The notes under the pieces: generated by a model
The model's input: the letters and a program-made list of their open reading frames with translations, nothing else
Database searches by the model: none
Told to the model about the DNA's origin: nothing
Source: Opitutaceae bacterium
Lineage (GTDB): Bacteria; Verrucomicrobiota; Verrucomicrobiia; Opitutales; Opitutaceae
Length of the DNA stretch: 64,000 nucleotides
Assembly: GCA_027482185.1 (NCBI GenBank)
Contig: JAIXWF010000001.1
Span: 62,001 to 126,000 of the forward strand
Direction: 5' to 3'
Translations under genes and position numbers: made by a program
Shown here: piece by piece, positions 44,127 through 52,828 of the stretch
Position numbering within the stretch: position 1 is the stretch's first letter
Layout of the letters: every line of letters starts with the position of its first letter

Positions 44127-47100
44127 ATGATTCCCCCGACCGCCCGCGCCTTCCTCTGCGCCGCCCTCGCGTTCACCGCCTCGCTCCCGGCCGCCCCCGT
44201 GCCCGCCGCCGAGCCCGATGTCTCCGCGCTGCGCTCCGCCCTGATTCCGAAACGCGAGGTCGCGGCCGACCAATTCCTCAAGGCCAACCCCACCTTCGAC
44301 GGCCGCGAGGTCGTGATCGCCGTCTTCGACACCGGCGTCGATCCCGCCGCCGCCGGCCTCGCCGTCACTTCCACCGGCCAACGCAAAATCGTCGACATCC
44401 TCGACGCCTCCGGCTCCGGCGACGTGCCCGTCACCGTGAAACGCAAACCCGGCGCCGACGGCAAACTCGCCGGTCTCAGCGGCCGCTCCCTCACGCTCCC
44501 CGCCGGCCTGACGAATCCGTCGGGCGAATACCGCCTCGGCCTCAAGCCCGCGTCGGAACTGTTCTACGGCGACGTTCTCAAACGCCTCAACGACCGCCGC
44601 GCCGCCGAACGCACCGCCGCCACCTCCCTTCGCCAGGCCGAACGCGACCGCGGCGACGCCGCCGCCAAAGTCAAATCCGCCAAAGCCAAGGCCGCCGACG
44701 ACCGCTCCCGCGCCGAACGCGACCTCGTCGCCCGCGACACCGCCCTCGCCGCTCTCGAGGAAGGCAAGGCCGGCGAGGAACCCGGCGCCGTCTACGACTG
44801 CGTGGTTTGGAACGACGGCAAGGACTGGCGCGTTCTCGTCGACACCGACGAGGACGGCGACCTCGCCGACGAAAAGATCCTCCGCCCCTTCGGCGTCGCC
44901 GGCGAATACGCCTCCTTCGGCGAGATCACGTTCACCACGTTCGGCGTCCAGGTTTACGAAAACGGCGACCTCCTCTCCGTCGTCACCGTCAGCGGCAATC
45001 ACGGCACCCACGTCGCCGCCATCGCCGCCGCCCATTTCCCGGCGGAACGGGCCCGCGACGGCATCGCCCCCGGCGCCCGCATCCTCTCCATCAAGATCGG
45101 CGACATCCGCACCGGCGGCGGTTCCTACGGCCTGAGCGAGACCCGCGCCATCGCCCTCTCCGCCCGCTACAAGGTCGATCTCATGAACGCCAGCTGGGGC
45201 GGCCGCTCGTTCCTGCAGGACGGCCGCAACCGCAACGCCCGCCTCTACGACAGCCTCATCGAGCGCTTCGACATCCTCGCCGTCATGTCCGCCGGCAACA
45301 ACGGCCCCGCCCTCGGCACCGCCGGCAACGGCGGCGCGGAAGCCAGCCGCGTCCTCGGCGTCGGCGCCTACATGTCCACCGAAATGGGCCGCGTCCTCTA
45401 CCAGACCCTCGCCGCCAGCCCCGATTCCGCCCAGGGCTTCACCAGCCGCGGTCCGACCAAGGACGGCGATGTCGGCGTCGATCTCGTGGCCCCCGGCGCC
45501 GCCTTCGCCTCCACCTCCGCCGAAGGCCTGCGCGGCGCCGAGATGATGAACGGCACCTCCATGGCCTCGCCCTCCGCCGTCGGCGTCGCCGCCCTCGTCC
45601 TCAGCGCCGCCAAACAGCAGAAACTCGACGCCTCCCCCGCCCGCCTCCGCGCCGCCCTCATCCTCGGCGCCTCGCCTCTCCCGCAGGAAGACGAACTCAC
45701 CCGCGGCTCCGGCCTCATCAACGCCCCCGGCGGCTGGGCCAAACTCCAGGCCCTCCAGGGCCAGCCCGCCTTCGGCGCCTACTACGATCTCGAAGTCGAC
45801 GGCGGCACCTTCACCTCGAAGGGCCGCGGCCTCCTGCTCCGCGAAGCGATCGAAAATCCCCGCCGCCGCTTCACCGCCCGCGTCACCCCGTACTGGCCCG
45901 AATCCGTGCCGCCGGCCGCGCGCTTCGCGTTCGAAAGCGATGTCGTGCTCAAGCCCTCCGTTCCTTGGATCACTGCGCCTGATTTCGTCCATGTCACAAA
46001 CGGCCCCCGCAATCTCAGCCTGATCGTCGACGTGCCACCCGTGCCCGCCGGCCAACTCGGTTCCCTGCACGTCGCGCGCATCGACGCCCGCCTCGCCGCC
46101 AAACCCGAGCTCGGCCCCGTGTTCTCGATTCCCGTCACCGTCATCCAGCCCGCGCCCGCCGACGCGTTCAAAGATCACAAACTGGAAACCGCCGTCGACC
46201 TGAAGCCCGCGCAAACCAAACGCCTCTTCGTCGCCGCCCCCGACGGCGCCACCCGCCTTCGCATCACGGTGCAGCACCGCGCCGCCGACGCCCTCGTCCG
46301 CCGCTTCGTCGTCCAGGCCGTAGCCTACGCCGCGCAGACCCACATCGCCGCCCTCGAGACCGACCAGAATCTCACCCTCGAGCCCGGCGAGGAACGCACT
46401 TTCGACCTGCGCGTCCGGCCCGGCGCCGTCGCCGAAATCGCCCTCTCGATGCTCTTCAGCGCGGTCGGCGACGCCACCCTCGTCACCAAACTCGAATGGA
46501 TCGGCCCCGGCCTCGGTTCCTCCCCCGTCGTCATGCCGGCCAACACGCCGTGGACCTCCGTCGATCTCGATCCGTTCGCCGACCGCGACGTCAAGGTCGA
46601 GGCCAAGCTCGACCGCGCCGTCCATGTCTTTCTGCCCGAGACCACGGCCAACCTCAAAATGGACGAACGCGCCGAGTTTCCCGCGTCCGCCCTAACCCCC
46701 GGCCCCACTCGGACCGCCTTCCTCCGCCAGCGTTTCACGTTGGACCTGAAGGAATCCGTCAGCGTCCACGTCCTCGCCAACGAAGACTACGATCTGGGCG
46801 ACGCCGTCGGCGGCGGCCGCATCACCCTCATCCACGAATCCGGCGAAAAACTCTTCGATGGCACCGGCAGCAACAGCTCCGCCCCGGGTCGCCCCGCCGT
46901 GAAATTGCCCAAGGGCAAGACCGTCGCCGTCCGCGAATTCGTCGCCGCCGAGCCCGAGCTCCTCGCCTCGCTCGCCACGCTGCCGCTCCGCCTCGCCGAA
47001 CCGCTCAAGACCGTCCGCGCCGTGCCCGTCCGCGCCAGCCTCCGCGACCGCTTCTTCGGCAAGGACACCACCGAGCTCAAGCTCGTCGCCGGCCGCCAGG

Positions 47101-48107
47101 AAGTGATCTTCCTGCAGGACAAAGCCGTCGAGGACCTCGCCAAACACGAACCCAAGCCCGCCCACTTCCTCGGCGATATCCAAATCAAGGATACCGAGAA
47201 CCGCGAGCTCGCCCGCCAGGCCCTCGTCTACATCGGCGGCGCCGCGCCCTCCAAGGTCGTCAACGTCGAGCCCAAGGCGAAGCCCGTGAAGGACGACCGC
47301 AGCGACGTCGAGAAACTCGCCGACTCCCTCTACGACAGCCGCCTCGCCTTTGTCCGCGAACACCGCGGCACGACCGACGCCGCCGTCCTCGCCCGCCGCA
47401 CCGAGGTCCTCGCCGCCCTCCGCGCGGAACGCCCCGCCGATGCCGCCACCGCCTTCGAAGCCGCGCTCGACGCCGCCCTCGCCGCCAAGCTCGCCGGCGA
47501 CACCTGGCCCAAGGCCAAACCCGCCGCCCCCGCCAAAGCCGACGACGCCAAGCCCAAGACCGACGACGACGAAAAGCCCGCCGAGAAAACCGCCGCCGTT
47601 TCCGCCGAGACCGCCGCCCCCGTCGTCGCCCTGCTCGACGAGGCGCGCAAACTCGCCGACCCCGACGCCGTCGCCCGCTACTTCGGCGCCCCGCCCGCGA
47701 TCGCCGCCGCGGATGCCGCCGCCAAGCCCGCGCTCGAGCGCGAGAAGAAGAAGTTCACCGCCCAGCGCGACACCCTCGCGAAGATCGAACGCCTCCGCAC
47801 CGATGTGCTCCGCGCCACCGCGCAATGGGACGCCGCCTGGAAAGCCTTCGCCGAAATCAAACGCTGGGAACCGGAAACCGGCGACAAGCAGACCAAGGCG
47901 ATCGAAGCCGCGATGCTGGAGGAAGCCGGCCACCTCGGCCTCGCCCTCGACGCCCTCAACGCCCGGATCAAGGACGACCCGTCCGACAAGAAACTCCGCA
48001 CCCAGCGCGCCGCCCTCTACGACAAACTCGGCTGGAAGGACCACGCCGCCAAGGAGCGCCTCCGCCTCGCGATCCTCGCCCACCAAAAGAAGCTCGCCGA
48101 CAGCTGA
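44127..48107 (+). CDS. Exported tripeptidyl-peptidase-II-like S8 protease
   Basis: A 1326-residue protein with a signal peptide (about 1-29). The catalytic region follows eukaryotic tripeptidyl peptidase II: D68 (VVIAVFDTGVDP), H292 (SGNHGTHVAAIAAAHFP) and S478 (MNGTSMASPSAVG). Spacings of 224 and 186 residues almost equal those of human TPPII (Asp44, His264, Ser449). The insert between Asp and His also matches (KIVDILDASGSGDVPV, GAVYDCVVWNDGKDWRVLVD, DEDGDL). The C-terminal half is beta-rich, then helical with Ala/Lys-rich stretches (about 1060-1326). TPPII removes tripeptides from N-termini; here it would act outside the cytoplasm. Confidence 0.9.
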   Translation: MIPPTARAFLCAALAFTASLPAAPVPAAEPDVSALRSALIPKREVAADQFLKANPTFDGREVVIAVFDTGVDPAAAGLAVTSTGQRKIVDILDASGSGDVPVTVKRKPGADGKLAGLSGRSLTLPAGLTNPSGEYRLGLKPASELFYGDVLKRLNDRRAAERTAATSLRQAERDRGDAAAKVKSAKAKAADDRSRAERDLVARDTALAALEEGKAGEEPGAVYDCVVWNDGKDWRVLVDTDEDGDLADEKILRPFGVAGEYASFGEITFTTFGVQVYENGDLLSVVTVSGNHGTHVAAIAAAHFPAERARDGIAPGARILSIKIGDIRTGGGSYGLSETRAIALSARYKVDLMNASWGGRSFLQDGRNRNARLYDSLIERFDILAVMSAGNNGPALGTAGNGGAEASRVLGVGAYMSTEMGRVLYQTLAASPDSAQGFTSRGPTKDGDVGVDLVAPGAAFASTSAEGLRGAEMMNGTSMASPSAVGVAALVLSAAKQQKLDASPARLRAALILGASPLPQEDELTRGSGLINAPGGWAKLQALQGQPAFGAYYDLEVDGGTFTSKGRGLLLREAIENPRRRFTARVTPYWPESVPPAARFAFESDVVLKPSVPWITAPDFVHVTNGPRNLSLIVDVPPVPAGQLGSLHVARIDARLAAKPELGPVFSIPVTVIQPAPADAFKDHKLETAVDLKPAQTKRLFVAAPDGATRLRITVQHRAADALVRRFVVQAVAYAAQTHIAALETDQNLTLEPGEERTFDLRVRPGAVAEIALSMLFSAVGDATLVTKLEWIGPGLGSSPVVMPANTPWTSVDLDPFADRDVKVEAKLDRAVHVFLPETTANLKMDERAEFPASALTPGPTRTAFLRQRFTLDLKESVSVHVLANEDYDLGDAVGGGRITLIHESGEKLFDGTGSNSSAPGRPAVKLPKGKTVAVREFVAAEPELLASLATLPLRLAEPLKTVRAVPVRASLRDRFFGKDTTELKLVAGRQEVIFLQDKAVEDLAKHEPKPAHFLGDIQIKDTENRELARQALVYIGGAAPSKVVNVEPKAKPVKDDRSDVEKLADSLYDSRLAFVREHRGTTDAAVLARRTEVLAALRAERPADAATAFEAALDAALAAKLAGDTWPKAKPAAPAKADDAKPKTDDDEKPAEKTAAVSAETAAPVVALLDEARKLADPDAVARYFGAPPAIAAADAAAKPALEREKKKFTAQRDTLAKIERLRTDVLRATAQWDAAWKAFAEIKRWEPETGDKQTKAIEAAMLEEAGHLGLALDALNARIKDDPSDKKLRTQRAALYDKLGWKDHAAKERLRLAILAHQKKLADS

Positions 48108-48130
48108 AAACCCCGGCGCCGCCGCGCCCG

Positions 48131-48163
48131 TAGCCCACCGTAGCCCGGGCCTTCAGCCCGGGT
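48131..48163. repeat. Hairpin-containing repeat after the TPPII-like gene
   Basis: CGTAGCCCACCGTAGCCCGG leads into GCCCGGGC-CTTCA-GCCCGGG (48143-48162), a 7-bp GC stem with a 5-nt loop. There is no T-run after it, so it is not a clear intrinsic terminator. It looks like a short REP-like intergenic sequence. Confidence 0.5.
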
Positions 48164-48223
48164 CATTCCGGGTCCCTCTGCGCCTCCCCGCTCCACCCTC
48201 CATCCACCCAACGCCGGCCCGTC

Positions 48224-49168
48224 GTGAACCCCCTCCTCGCCGTCGCCCTCTTCCTCGGCCTAGCCGCCGGCATACGCGCGCAACCCGCGCCCGCCGCCGC
48301 CTTCGCCCTCGATCCGCAAACCCCCGCGGGCCTGCGCGCGCTCTTCCGCCCCGACGGCGTCCGCCTGCCCTTGGTCAGCGCCCACCGCGGCGGCGCCGGC
48401 CCCGGTCTGCCGGAAAACTGCCTCGCCACCTTCGCGGCCACCGTCGGCGCGACCTGGGCCATGCTCGAGATCGATCTCCGCCGGACCAAGGACGGCACCG
48501 TCGTCCTCATGCACGACGCCACCCTCGACCGCACGAGCAACGGCACCGGCCCAGTGAGCGCGCGCACCCTCGCCGAGCTGCGTTCCCTGCGGCTCAAGGA
48601 CGGCCGGGGCCAACTCACCGATCACGGCATCCCGACGCTCGACGAAGCAATCGCCTGGGCCCGCGGCAAAGCGCTACTCGTCCTTGATCGCAAGGAAGTC
48701 CCCGCCGCCGAGGTCGCGAAAATCGTCACCGCGCACCGCGCCGAAGCCCACGTGCTCGTGATGACCTATTCGATCAAGGACGTCACCGACTGCCACGCCG
48801 TGAATCCCGAAATCATGATGGAAGTCATGATGGGCACGCGCGCGAAGTTCGACGAATTCGACCGCTCCGGCGTCCCTTGGGCCAACATCGTCGCCTTCGT
48901 CGGCCACACGGCGAAACCCGATCCCGAGCTCTGCCGCCTCATCCGCGAAAAGGGCGCCGCGACCTTGGCCGGCACCTCCCGCAATCTCGACCGCCCCATC
49001 CTCGAAGGCCGCGCCGCCACCCTCGCCCCGCAGCGCGCCGACTACAGCGCCGTCCTCGAGTCCGGCGCCGCGTTCATCGAAACCGACCTCCCCCGCGAAC
49101 TCGGCCCGCTGCTCTACGCCGGAAACCCGCCGACCGGCCCCAAAGCCAAATTCTTCCTGCGGCGCTGA
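48224..49168 (+). CDS. Exported glycerophosphodiester phosphodiesterase family protein
   Basis: A 314-residue TIM-barrel GDPD protein starting at GTG, with a signal peptide (about 1-20, MNPLLAVALFLGLAAGIRAQ). Catalytic residues of the family are visible: H54 in SAHRGGAGPGLPEN, E64, E82/D84 in LEIDLRRTKDG, and H97 in VLMHDATLDRTSNGTG. It hydrolyses glycerophosphodiesters such as glycerophosphocholine to glycerol-3-phosphate and an alcohol, outside the cytoplasm. The mid-region Arg/Lys metal-site residues look usual. It follows the TPPII-like gene by 116 nt on the same strand. Confidence 0.92.
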   Translation: MNPLLAVALFLGLAAGIRAQPAPAAAFALDPQTPAGLRALFRPDGVRLPLVSAHRGGAGPGLPENCLATFAATVGATWAMLEIDLRRTKDGTVVLMHDATLDRTSNGTGPVSARTLAELRSLRLKDGRGQLTDHGIPTLDEAIAWARGKALLVLDRKEVPAAEVAKIVTAHRAEAHVLVMTYSIKDVTDCHAVNPEIMMEVMMGTRAKFDEFDRSGVPWANIVAFVGHTAKPDPELCRLIREKGAATLAGTSRNLDRPILEGRAATLAPQRADYSAVLESGAAFIETDLPRELGPLLYAGNPPTGPKAKFFLRR

Positions 49169-49184
49169 ACGCCGCCACGTCGGC

Positions 49185-49826
49185 TCAGGCCCGCCGCCGA
49201 CGGCCCGCGAACAACGCCGCCAGGCCCAGACCGAGGCACGCGGCCAGCGACGCTTCGTCCGGCACGTTTACTGTGCTGATGACGACGTCGTCGAAAATCG
49301 CGGACGCTCCGGAGGCCGAGGCTTGGTAGAACTTGAAGTTCACCACCCCGTTGCTGCCCGAGTTGAAAAAAACCGACTGCGCGTATCCGGCCGGATTGGC
49401 GACCGACCAGCTCTGCGTCAGGTCGATGACGTTGCTGCTGCCGATATCGAGCAGGAAGCGGTAGGGCTGATTGCGGATGTTGTCCCCGGAAAGATTGAAC
49501 TGGAGCTGATAAAGGGTGTTCGCCGCGAGGTTCGCCGTGTACCGGGCCACGCCGGTGGTCTCGTTGAGCAGCACAGCCTGGTTGGCGGTCGCGTGTTCCT
49601 TGGCGAGATAGGCGGAGCCGGTGAAGGTCCATCCGGCAAAGCTGTTGATGAAATAGTAATCTGTCTGCGCCCAACGCTCGCTGAAATTGTTCGGCAGCAG
49701 GGAACCGGAGCGGAAGTTCGTCGCATCGAAGTTCTCGCTGTAAACCACGGTGGCGGACGCCGTAGCGGCACCGGCCAAGACGGCCATCGAAAGGAAGGAG
49801 GAGCGGAGCAACCGGGGGAAATTCAT
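49185..49826 (-). CDS. Secreted protein with VPD-type CTERM sorting tail
   Basis: A 213-residue protein with a signal peptide (about 1-25) and a beta-rich domain of the kind that follows YSENFD (VVYSENFDATNFRSGSLLPN; QFNLSGDNIRNQPYRFLLDI; FFNSGSNGVVNFKFYQASAS). It ends in VPDEASLAACLGLGLAALFA plus GRRRRA. The VPD motif, a single helix and a terminal Arg cluster are the exosortase-recognised tail (PEP-CTERM/VPDSG-CTERM type). It is therefore probably processed by an exosortase/archaeosortase-type enzyme and anchored or released at the cell surface. The processing enzyme is not in this window. Confidence 0.85.
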   Translation of the reverse strand: MNFPRLLRSSFLSMAVLAGAATASATVVYSENFDATNFRSGSLLPNNFSERWAQTDYYFINSFAGWTFTGSAYLAKEHATANQAVLLNETTGVARYTANLAANTLYQLQFNLSGDNIRNQPYRFLLDIGSSNVIDLTQSWSVANPAGYAQSVFFNSGSNGVVNFKFYQASASGASAIFDDVVISTVNVPDEASLAACLGLGLAALFAGRRRRA

Positions 49827-50058
49827 GAAGGGATGGGCTGGCGCGCACGCGCGCTGCCCGCCCTGCAAGCAAAGGCCCTGCCATCATGCCGGCCGCAGCC
49901 CGGGATCGACCTAAACCACTGTTTGGTAAACGATTGAATATCCGCCGGCCGGCACTCCGATTCGGCGCGGCTTTGCGATTCGTAAACAATCCCGACAGCG
50001 GCATGGCTCCGCCAACGGGCGGGAAACCGAGTTCCTCAGTCCCGCCCGGCCGCCGCGA

Positions 50059-51078
50059 CTACCCGTTCCGCTCCATCGCCCAATCCGCCATGAAGGTCGG
50101 GCGCGGTTTGTCCTGCAGCATGAGGCGGCCGCCGCCGGCGTCGCGGCGCGTCGGGAGCGCGTTGCGGTCGATGCCGCTCGTCAGCGTCAACGCGAAGTCC
50201 CGCGCCCAAACGCGGTTCCCGATGTGCCACGAGTGCGCAAAGGTGCCGTTGAAGCGGGATTTTTTCGGGTTGAGCGTCTGGAAATACTCGCCGCAGTCCA
50301 CGTTCACCACCTTCGGGTGCGCACTGCCCGGCTTCACGCCGACGCGCCCCGCGCGCGGGCTCGTGCCGAGCCGTTTCGCGTTCGAGACCGCGAGCACATG
50401 GTCGAAGGGATTCTGGTAATTCGTCAGCCGCACGCAGCGGTCGAAGAGCGGCTTCGACCACGCCGCGTCCCGCTCCAACGAAGCCGCGGACACATCGCCG
50501 CCGATGAACGCCACTTGGTCGAGGCGCCAATCCTGTTTGAACAACGCGCCGTCCTTTTCCGCCTGCGCCAACGCCTCGCAGATGATGTACGCGCCGGTCG
50601 AATGCCCGAGCAAATGCACGTTGGTTTTGCAGCCTTCCTCCTGCCCGCGCACGAGCCGCGCGATGCCGTAGGTCACGAGCAATTTCGCCACCGCCGCGGC
50701 ATCGGAACGGTCCTCGAGGTAGTTCAACGTCGAGTTTGCCGCCGGCCAATCGAAGGAAACGACCATGCCGCGGAATCCCTCCGCCGCGAGATCCTCGGAG
50801 AGGAATTTCTGCCGCTCCGAGATCACCTGCGGCGAATTGTTGTAGCCGTGGATGAAGATCACGACGTCGCCGCCTTCGCTCACCCGGCTGTCCGCGATGC
50901 CGTCGGCCGCATCGCGCACTTCCTGGAACCAGACGGCCGGGGAAATCTCGTGCGCGGGCCGGTACACTTCGCCGGCCGGCACCTTGAGAAAACGCATTTT
51001 GCCGGGCTCGGCCTCGAAGACCGCCGCCGCGCCGCGGCCGGCGACCCGGCGGGAACTCATCACGTAGGAATGGGACAT
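50059..51078 (-). CDS. Alpha/beta hydrolase (DUF900 family)
   Basis: A 339-residue alpha/beta hydrolase. FIHGYNNSP (75-83) is the oxyanion strand motif, and S160 lies in the nucleophile elbow LLGHSTGAYI. The segment DVVIFIHGYNNSP plus GMVVSFDWPA is the DUF900 pattern. No signal peptide or lid domain was recognised. It is a complete gene, but the substrate (lipid or other ester) is unknown. A potential Asp/His pair is in HVLAVSNAKRLGTSP and FAHSWHIGNRVW, but I cannot assign it firmly. It is 20 nt from a repeat element. Confidence 0.85.
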   Translation of the reverse strand: MSHSYVMSSRRVAGRGAAAVFEAEPGKMRFLKVPAGEVYRPAHEISPAVWFQEVRDAADGIADSRVSEGGDVVIFIHGYNNSPQVISERQKFLSEDLAAEGFRGMVVSFDWPAANSTLNYLEDRSDAAAVAKLLVTYGIARLVRGQEEGCKTNVHLLGHSTGAYIICEALAQAEKDGALFKQDWRLDQVAFIGGDVSAASLERDAAWSKPLFDRCVRLTNYQNPFDHVLAVSNAKRLGTSPRAGRVGVKPGSAHPKVVNVDCGEYFQTLNPKKSRFNGTFAHSWHIGNRVWARDFALTLTSGIDRNALPTRRDAGGGRLMLQDKPRPTFMADWAMERNG

Positions 51079-51097
51079 GGTTTTTTTGGGGGGCGGA

Positions 51098-51184
51098 AAG
51101 CTGTAAGCGGTAGGCGGTAAGCAATCAGCTATATATAAGTGGCTGGGGCAGCTTTCCGCTTACGGCTTTTGGCTTATAGCTTAC
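51098..51184. repeat. Inverted heptamer element, TAAGCNN family
   Basis: The left arm (51098-51131) is AAAGCTG TAAGCGG TAGGCGG TAAGCAA TCAGCTA. The right arm (51151-51184) is the inverse (AGCTTTCCGCTTACGGCTTT, then TGGCTTATAGCTTAC) and ends at the Gfo/Idh/MocA stop codon. The loop is the short AT-rich TATATATAAG-TGGC stretch. It is related to, but distinct from, the AGCTATC family. Confidence 0.75.
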
Positions 51185-52540
51185 TCAAACCGGATACACC
51201 CAACCCTTGCGGTACTCGCGCCGCAGCAACGCGTCCGCGGCGGGATCGCCGACGAAGCGTTCCTTGGCGCCGTCCCACACCAGGCTGCGGCCGAGACGCA
51301 GGCTGATCACGCCGAGCAGCGAGCAATTGGTCGCATGGTGCGCGTCCTCGATGTCGCTCACGGGCCGCCGGCCCGTGTCGATCGCACCCAGAAAATCGGC
51401 CCAGTGCTCCTTGATGTTCTGGCCGTCGGGCTGGTTGAGGGTCGCTTTTTCCGAGATCGGCGTGCCGTTGGTCGGATAGAAGGTCCAGCCGCCGCGGTAG
51501 CCGAGGTGGAACGTTCCCTTGGTCCCGTAGAAATTCGTCGCCGCGATGTCGCCGCGCTCGGAACCGTTGCCGCCGAAGAGGCGCGACTCCCACGTCATCG
51601 TGAACGGCTCGAACCCGTAGTGCACGACCTCGTGGTCGGGCGCGTCGCTCGTCTGTTCCTGCGCCGTGAGCACGGGCTTGCCGCGGATCGGCCGTCCGCC
51701 CGTGGCGGATACGGTGCGCGGGGCCTTCTCGCCCATGATCCAGAGCACCTGGTCGAACCAGTGCACGCCGATGTCGCCGAGCGAACCGTTGGCGTAGTCG
51801 AGGTAATGGCGGAAACCGCGCGGGTGGATGCCGCGGTTGCCCGGCGCAACCTCGGGCCGGCGCGGGTCGCCGCCGTTGAAAGGCCGCAGCGGCGCGGGGC
51901 CGCACCAGAAATCCCAGTCGAGCTCCGCGGGCACGGCCTGCGTGGGCAGCGGCGTCTCCGGCCCCGTGCCGACGTTGTTCAGGTGGCAGCGGATCATGCC
52001 GATGGTGCCGACCTTGCCGCTGCGGATGAACTCGCGCGCGCTCAGCATGTGCGGGGACGAGCGGCGGTGCGTGTTGACCTGCACGACGCGGTTGTTCGCC
52101 CGCGCGGCCTTCACCATCGCCTGGCTCTCGCCGATCGTGTGCGCGGTGGGCTTCTCGACAAACACATGCGCCCCCGCCTTCACCGCCGCGATCGACGGCA
52201 GCGCGTGCCAATGGTCGGGCGTGGCGACGATCACGATTTCCGGTTTCTCTTTGTCGATCAGCTCGCGGAAATCGCGGTACCCGCGGGCCTGGTCGCCGCT
52301 CAGTTTCGCCACGCGTTCGAGCGTCGGCTCGAGGTTGCGGCGGTCGACGTCGCACACGCCGACGATCTGGCAGCGTCCGCTGGCCATGGCTTCGAGCACG
52401 ATGTTGTTGCCGTACCAGCCGGCGCCGACGAGCGCGGTGCGGAACTTGCGTCCCGCGGGCACGGCGCCGCGGACCTTGATCGTGAGCGCCGCGAGCGAAC
52501 CGGCGGCGAGGGAAGTCTGCAGGAACGAACGGCGATTCAT
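51185..52540 (-). CDS. Tat-exported Gfo/Idh/MocA family oxidoreductase
   Basis: A 451-residue protein with a twin-arginine start (MNRRSFLQTSLAAGSLAAL). The Rossmann domain has the GAGWYGNN loop (39-46), a CDVDRRNL acidic NAD(P) site and EKPTAHT (129-135) with the conserved Lys-Pro. The C-terminal domain (about 160-451) has LDYANGSLGDIGVHWFDQVL, where the His and Asp are active-site candidates. This arrangement is usual for PVC-phylum enzymes that oxidise sugars or glycosides in the periplasm with bound cofactor. The substrate is unknown. The stop codon is inside a repeat element. Confidence 0.93.
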   Translation of the reverse strand: MNRRSFLQTSLAAGSLAALTIKVRGAVPAGRKFRTALVGAGWYGNNIVLEAMASGRCQIVGVCDVDRRNLEPTLERVAKLSGDQARGYRDFRELIDKEKPEIVIVATPDHWHALPSIAAVKAGAHVFVEKPTAHTIGESQAMVKAARANNRVVQVNTHRRSSPHMLSAREFIRSGKVGTIGMIRCHLNNVGTGPETPLPTQAVPAELDWDFWCGPAPLRPFNGGDPRRPEVAPGNRGIHPRGFRHYLDYANGSLGDIGVHWFDQVLWIMGEKAPRTVSATGGRPIRGKPVLTAQEQTSDAPDHEVVHYGFEPFTMTWESRLFGGNGSERGDIAATNFYGTKGTFHLGYRGGWTFYPTNGTPISEKATLNQPDGQNIKEHWADFLGAIDTGRRPVSDIEDAHHATNCSLLGVISLRLGRSLVWDGAKERFVGDPAADALLRREYRKGWVYPV

Positions 52541-52640
52541 GGGGAAAACGGCGGGGGTGAAACCGGCGCGACGGCCGGCCGAAACCAATCCGCCGCGAGC
52601 GTCCGCGCCGCCGCCCGGAAGGCAATGACGGAAACGGGGC

Positions 52641-52815
52641 GGTCGGCTGTGAGCGTTAAGCTGAAAGCTCTCGGCTGTATGCGATCAGCTTCCAGCTTCC
52701 AGCTCTCAGCTTTCAGCGATCAACGATCAGCCTTCGGTGATCGGTCGTCGGCATAGCGCTGCGTCGCGTTCCGTTTCCGCTCTTTCAACCTTCACCTTTC
52801 AACTTTCAACCGCGC
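52641..52815. repeat. Composite heptamer element: AGCTTTC hairpin plus TTTCAAC arm
   Basis: Heptamers of the AGCTGAA type (52641-52677) face their inverse (AGCTTCC AGCTTCC AGCTCTC AGCTTTC AGCGATC, 52688-52722), giving a hairpin. A single GTTGAA-family arm follows in inverted form (52781-52811, TTTCAAC CTTCACC TTTCAAC TTTCAAC), near the stop codon (52829) of the next gene. Read from that gene, GAGCGGAAACGGAACGCG follows the arm, echoing the CGGAAAACGCGG core. The gap 52541-52828 holds no gene. Confidence 0.7.
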
Positions 52816-52828
52816 CGCCAGAGCGCCG

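Noticed and set aside
49869-49950. AAACCACTGTTTGGTAAACG as a LacI-type operator upstream of the CTERM gene
   Set aside because: Only four bases pair on each side; there is no adjacent regulator gene. I could not separate it from chance.
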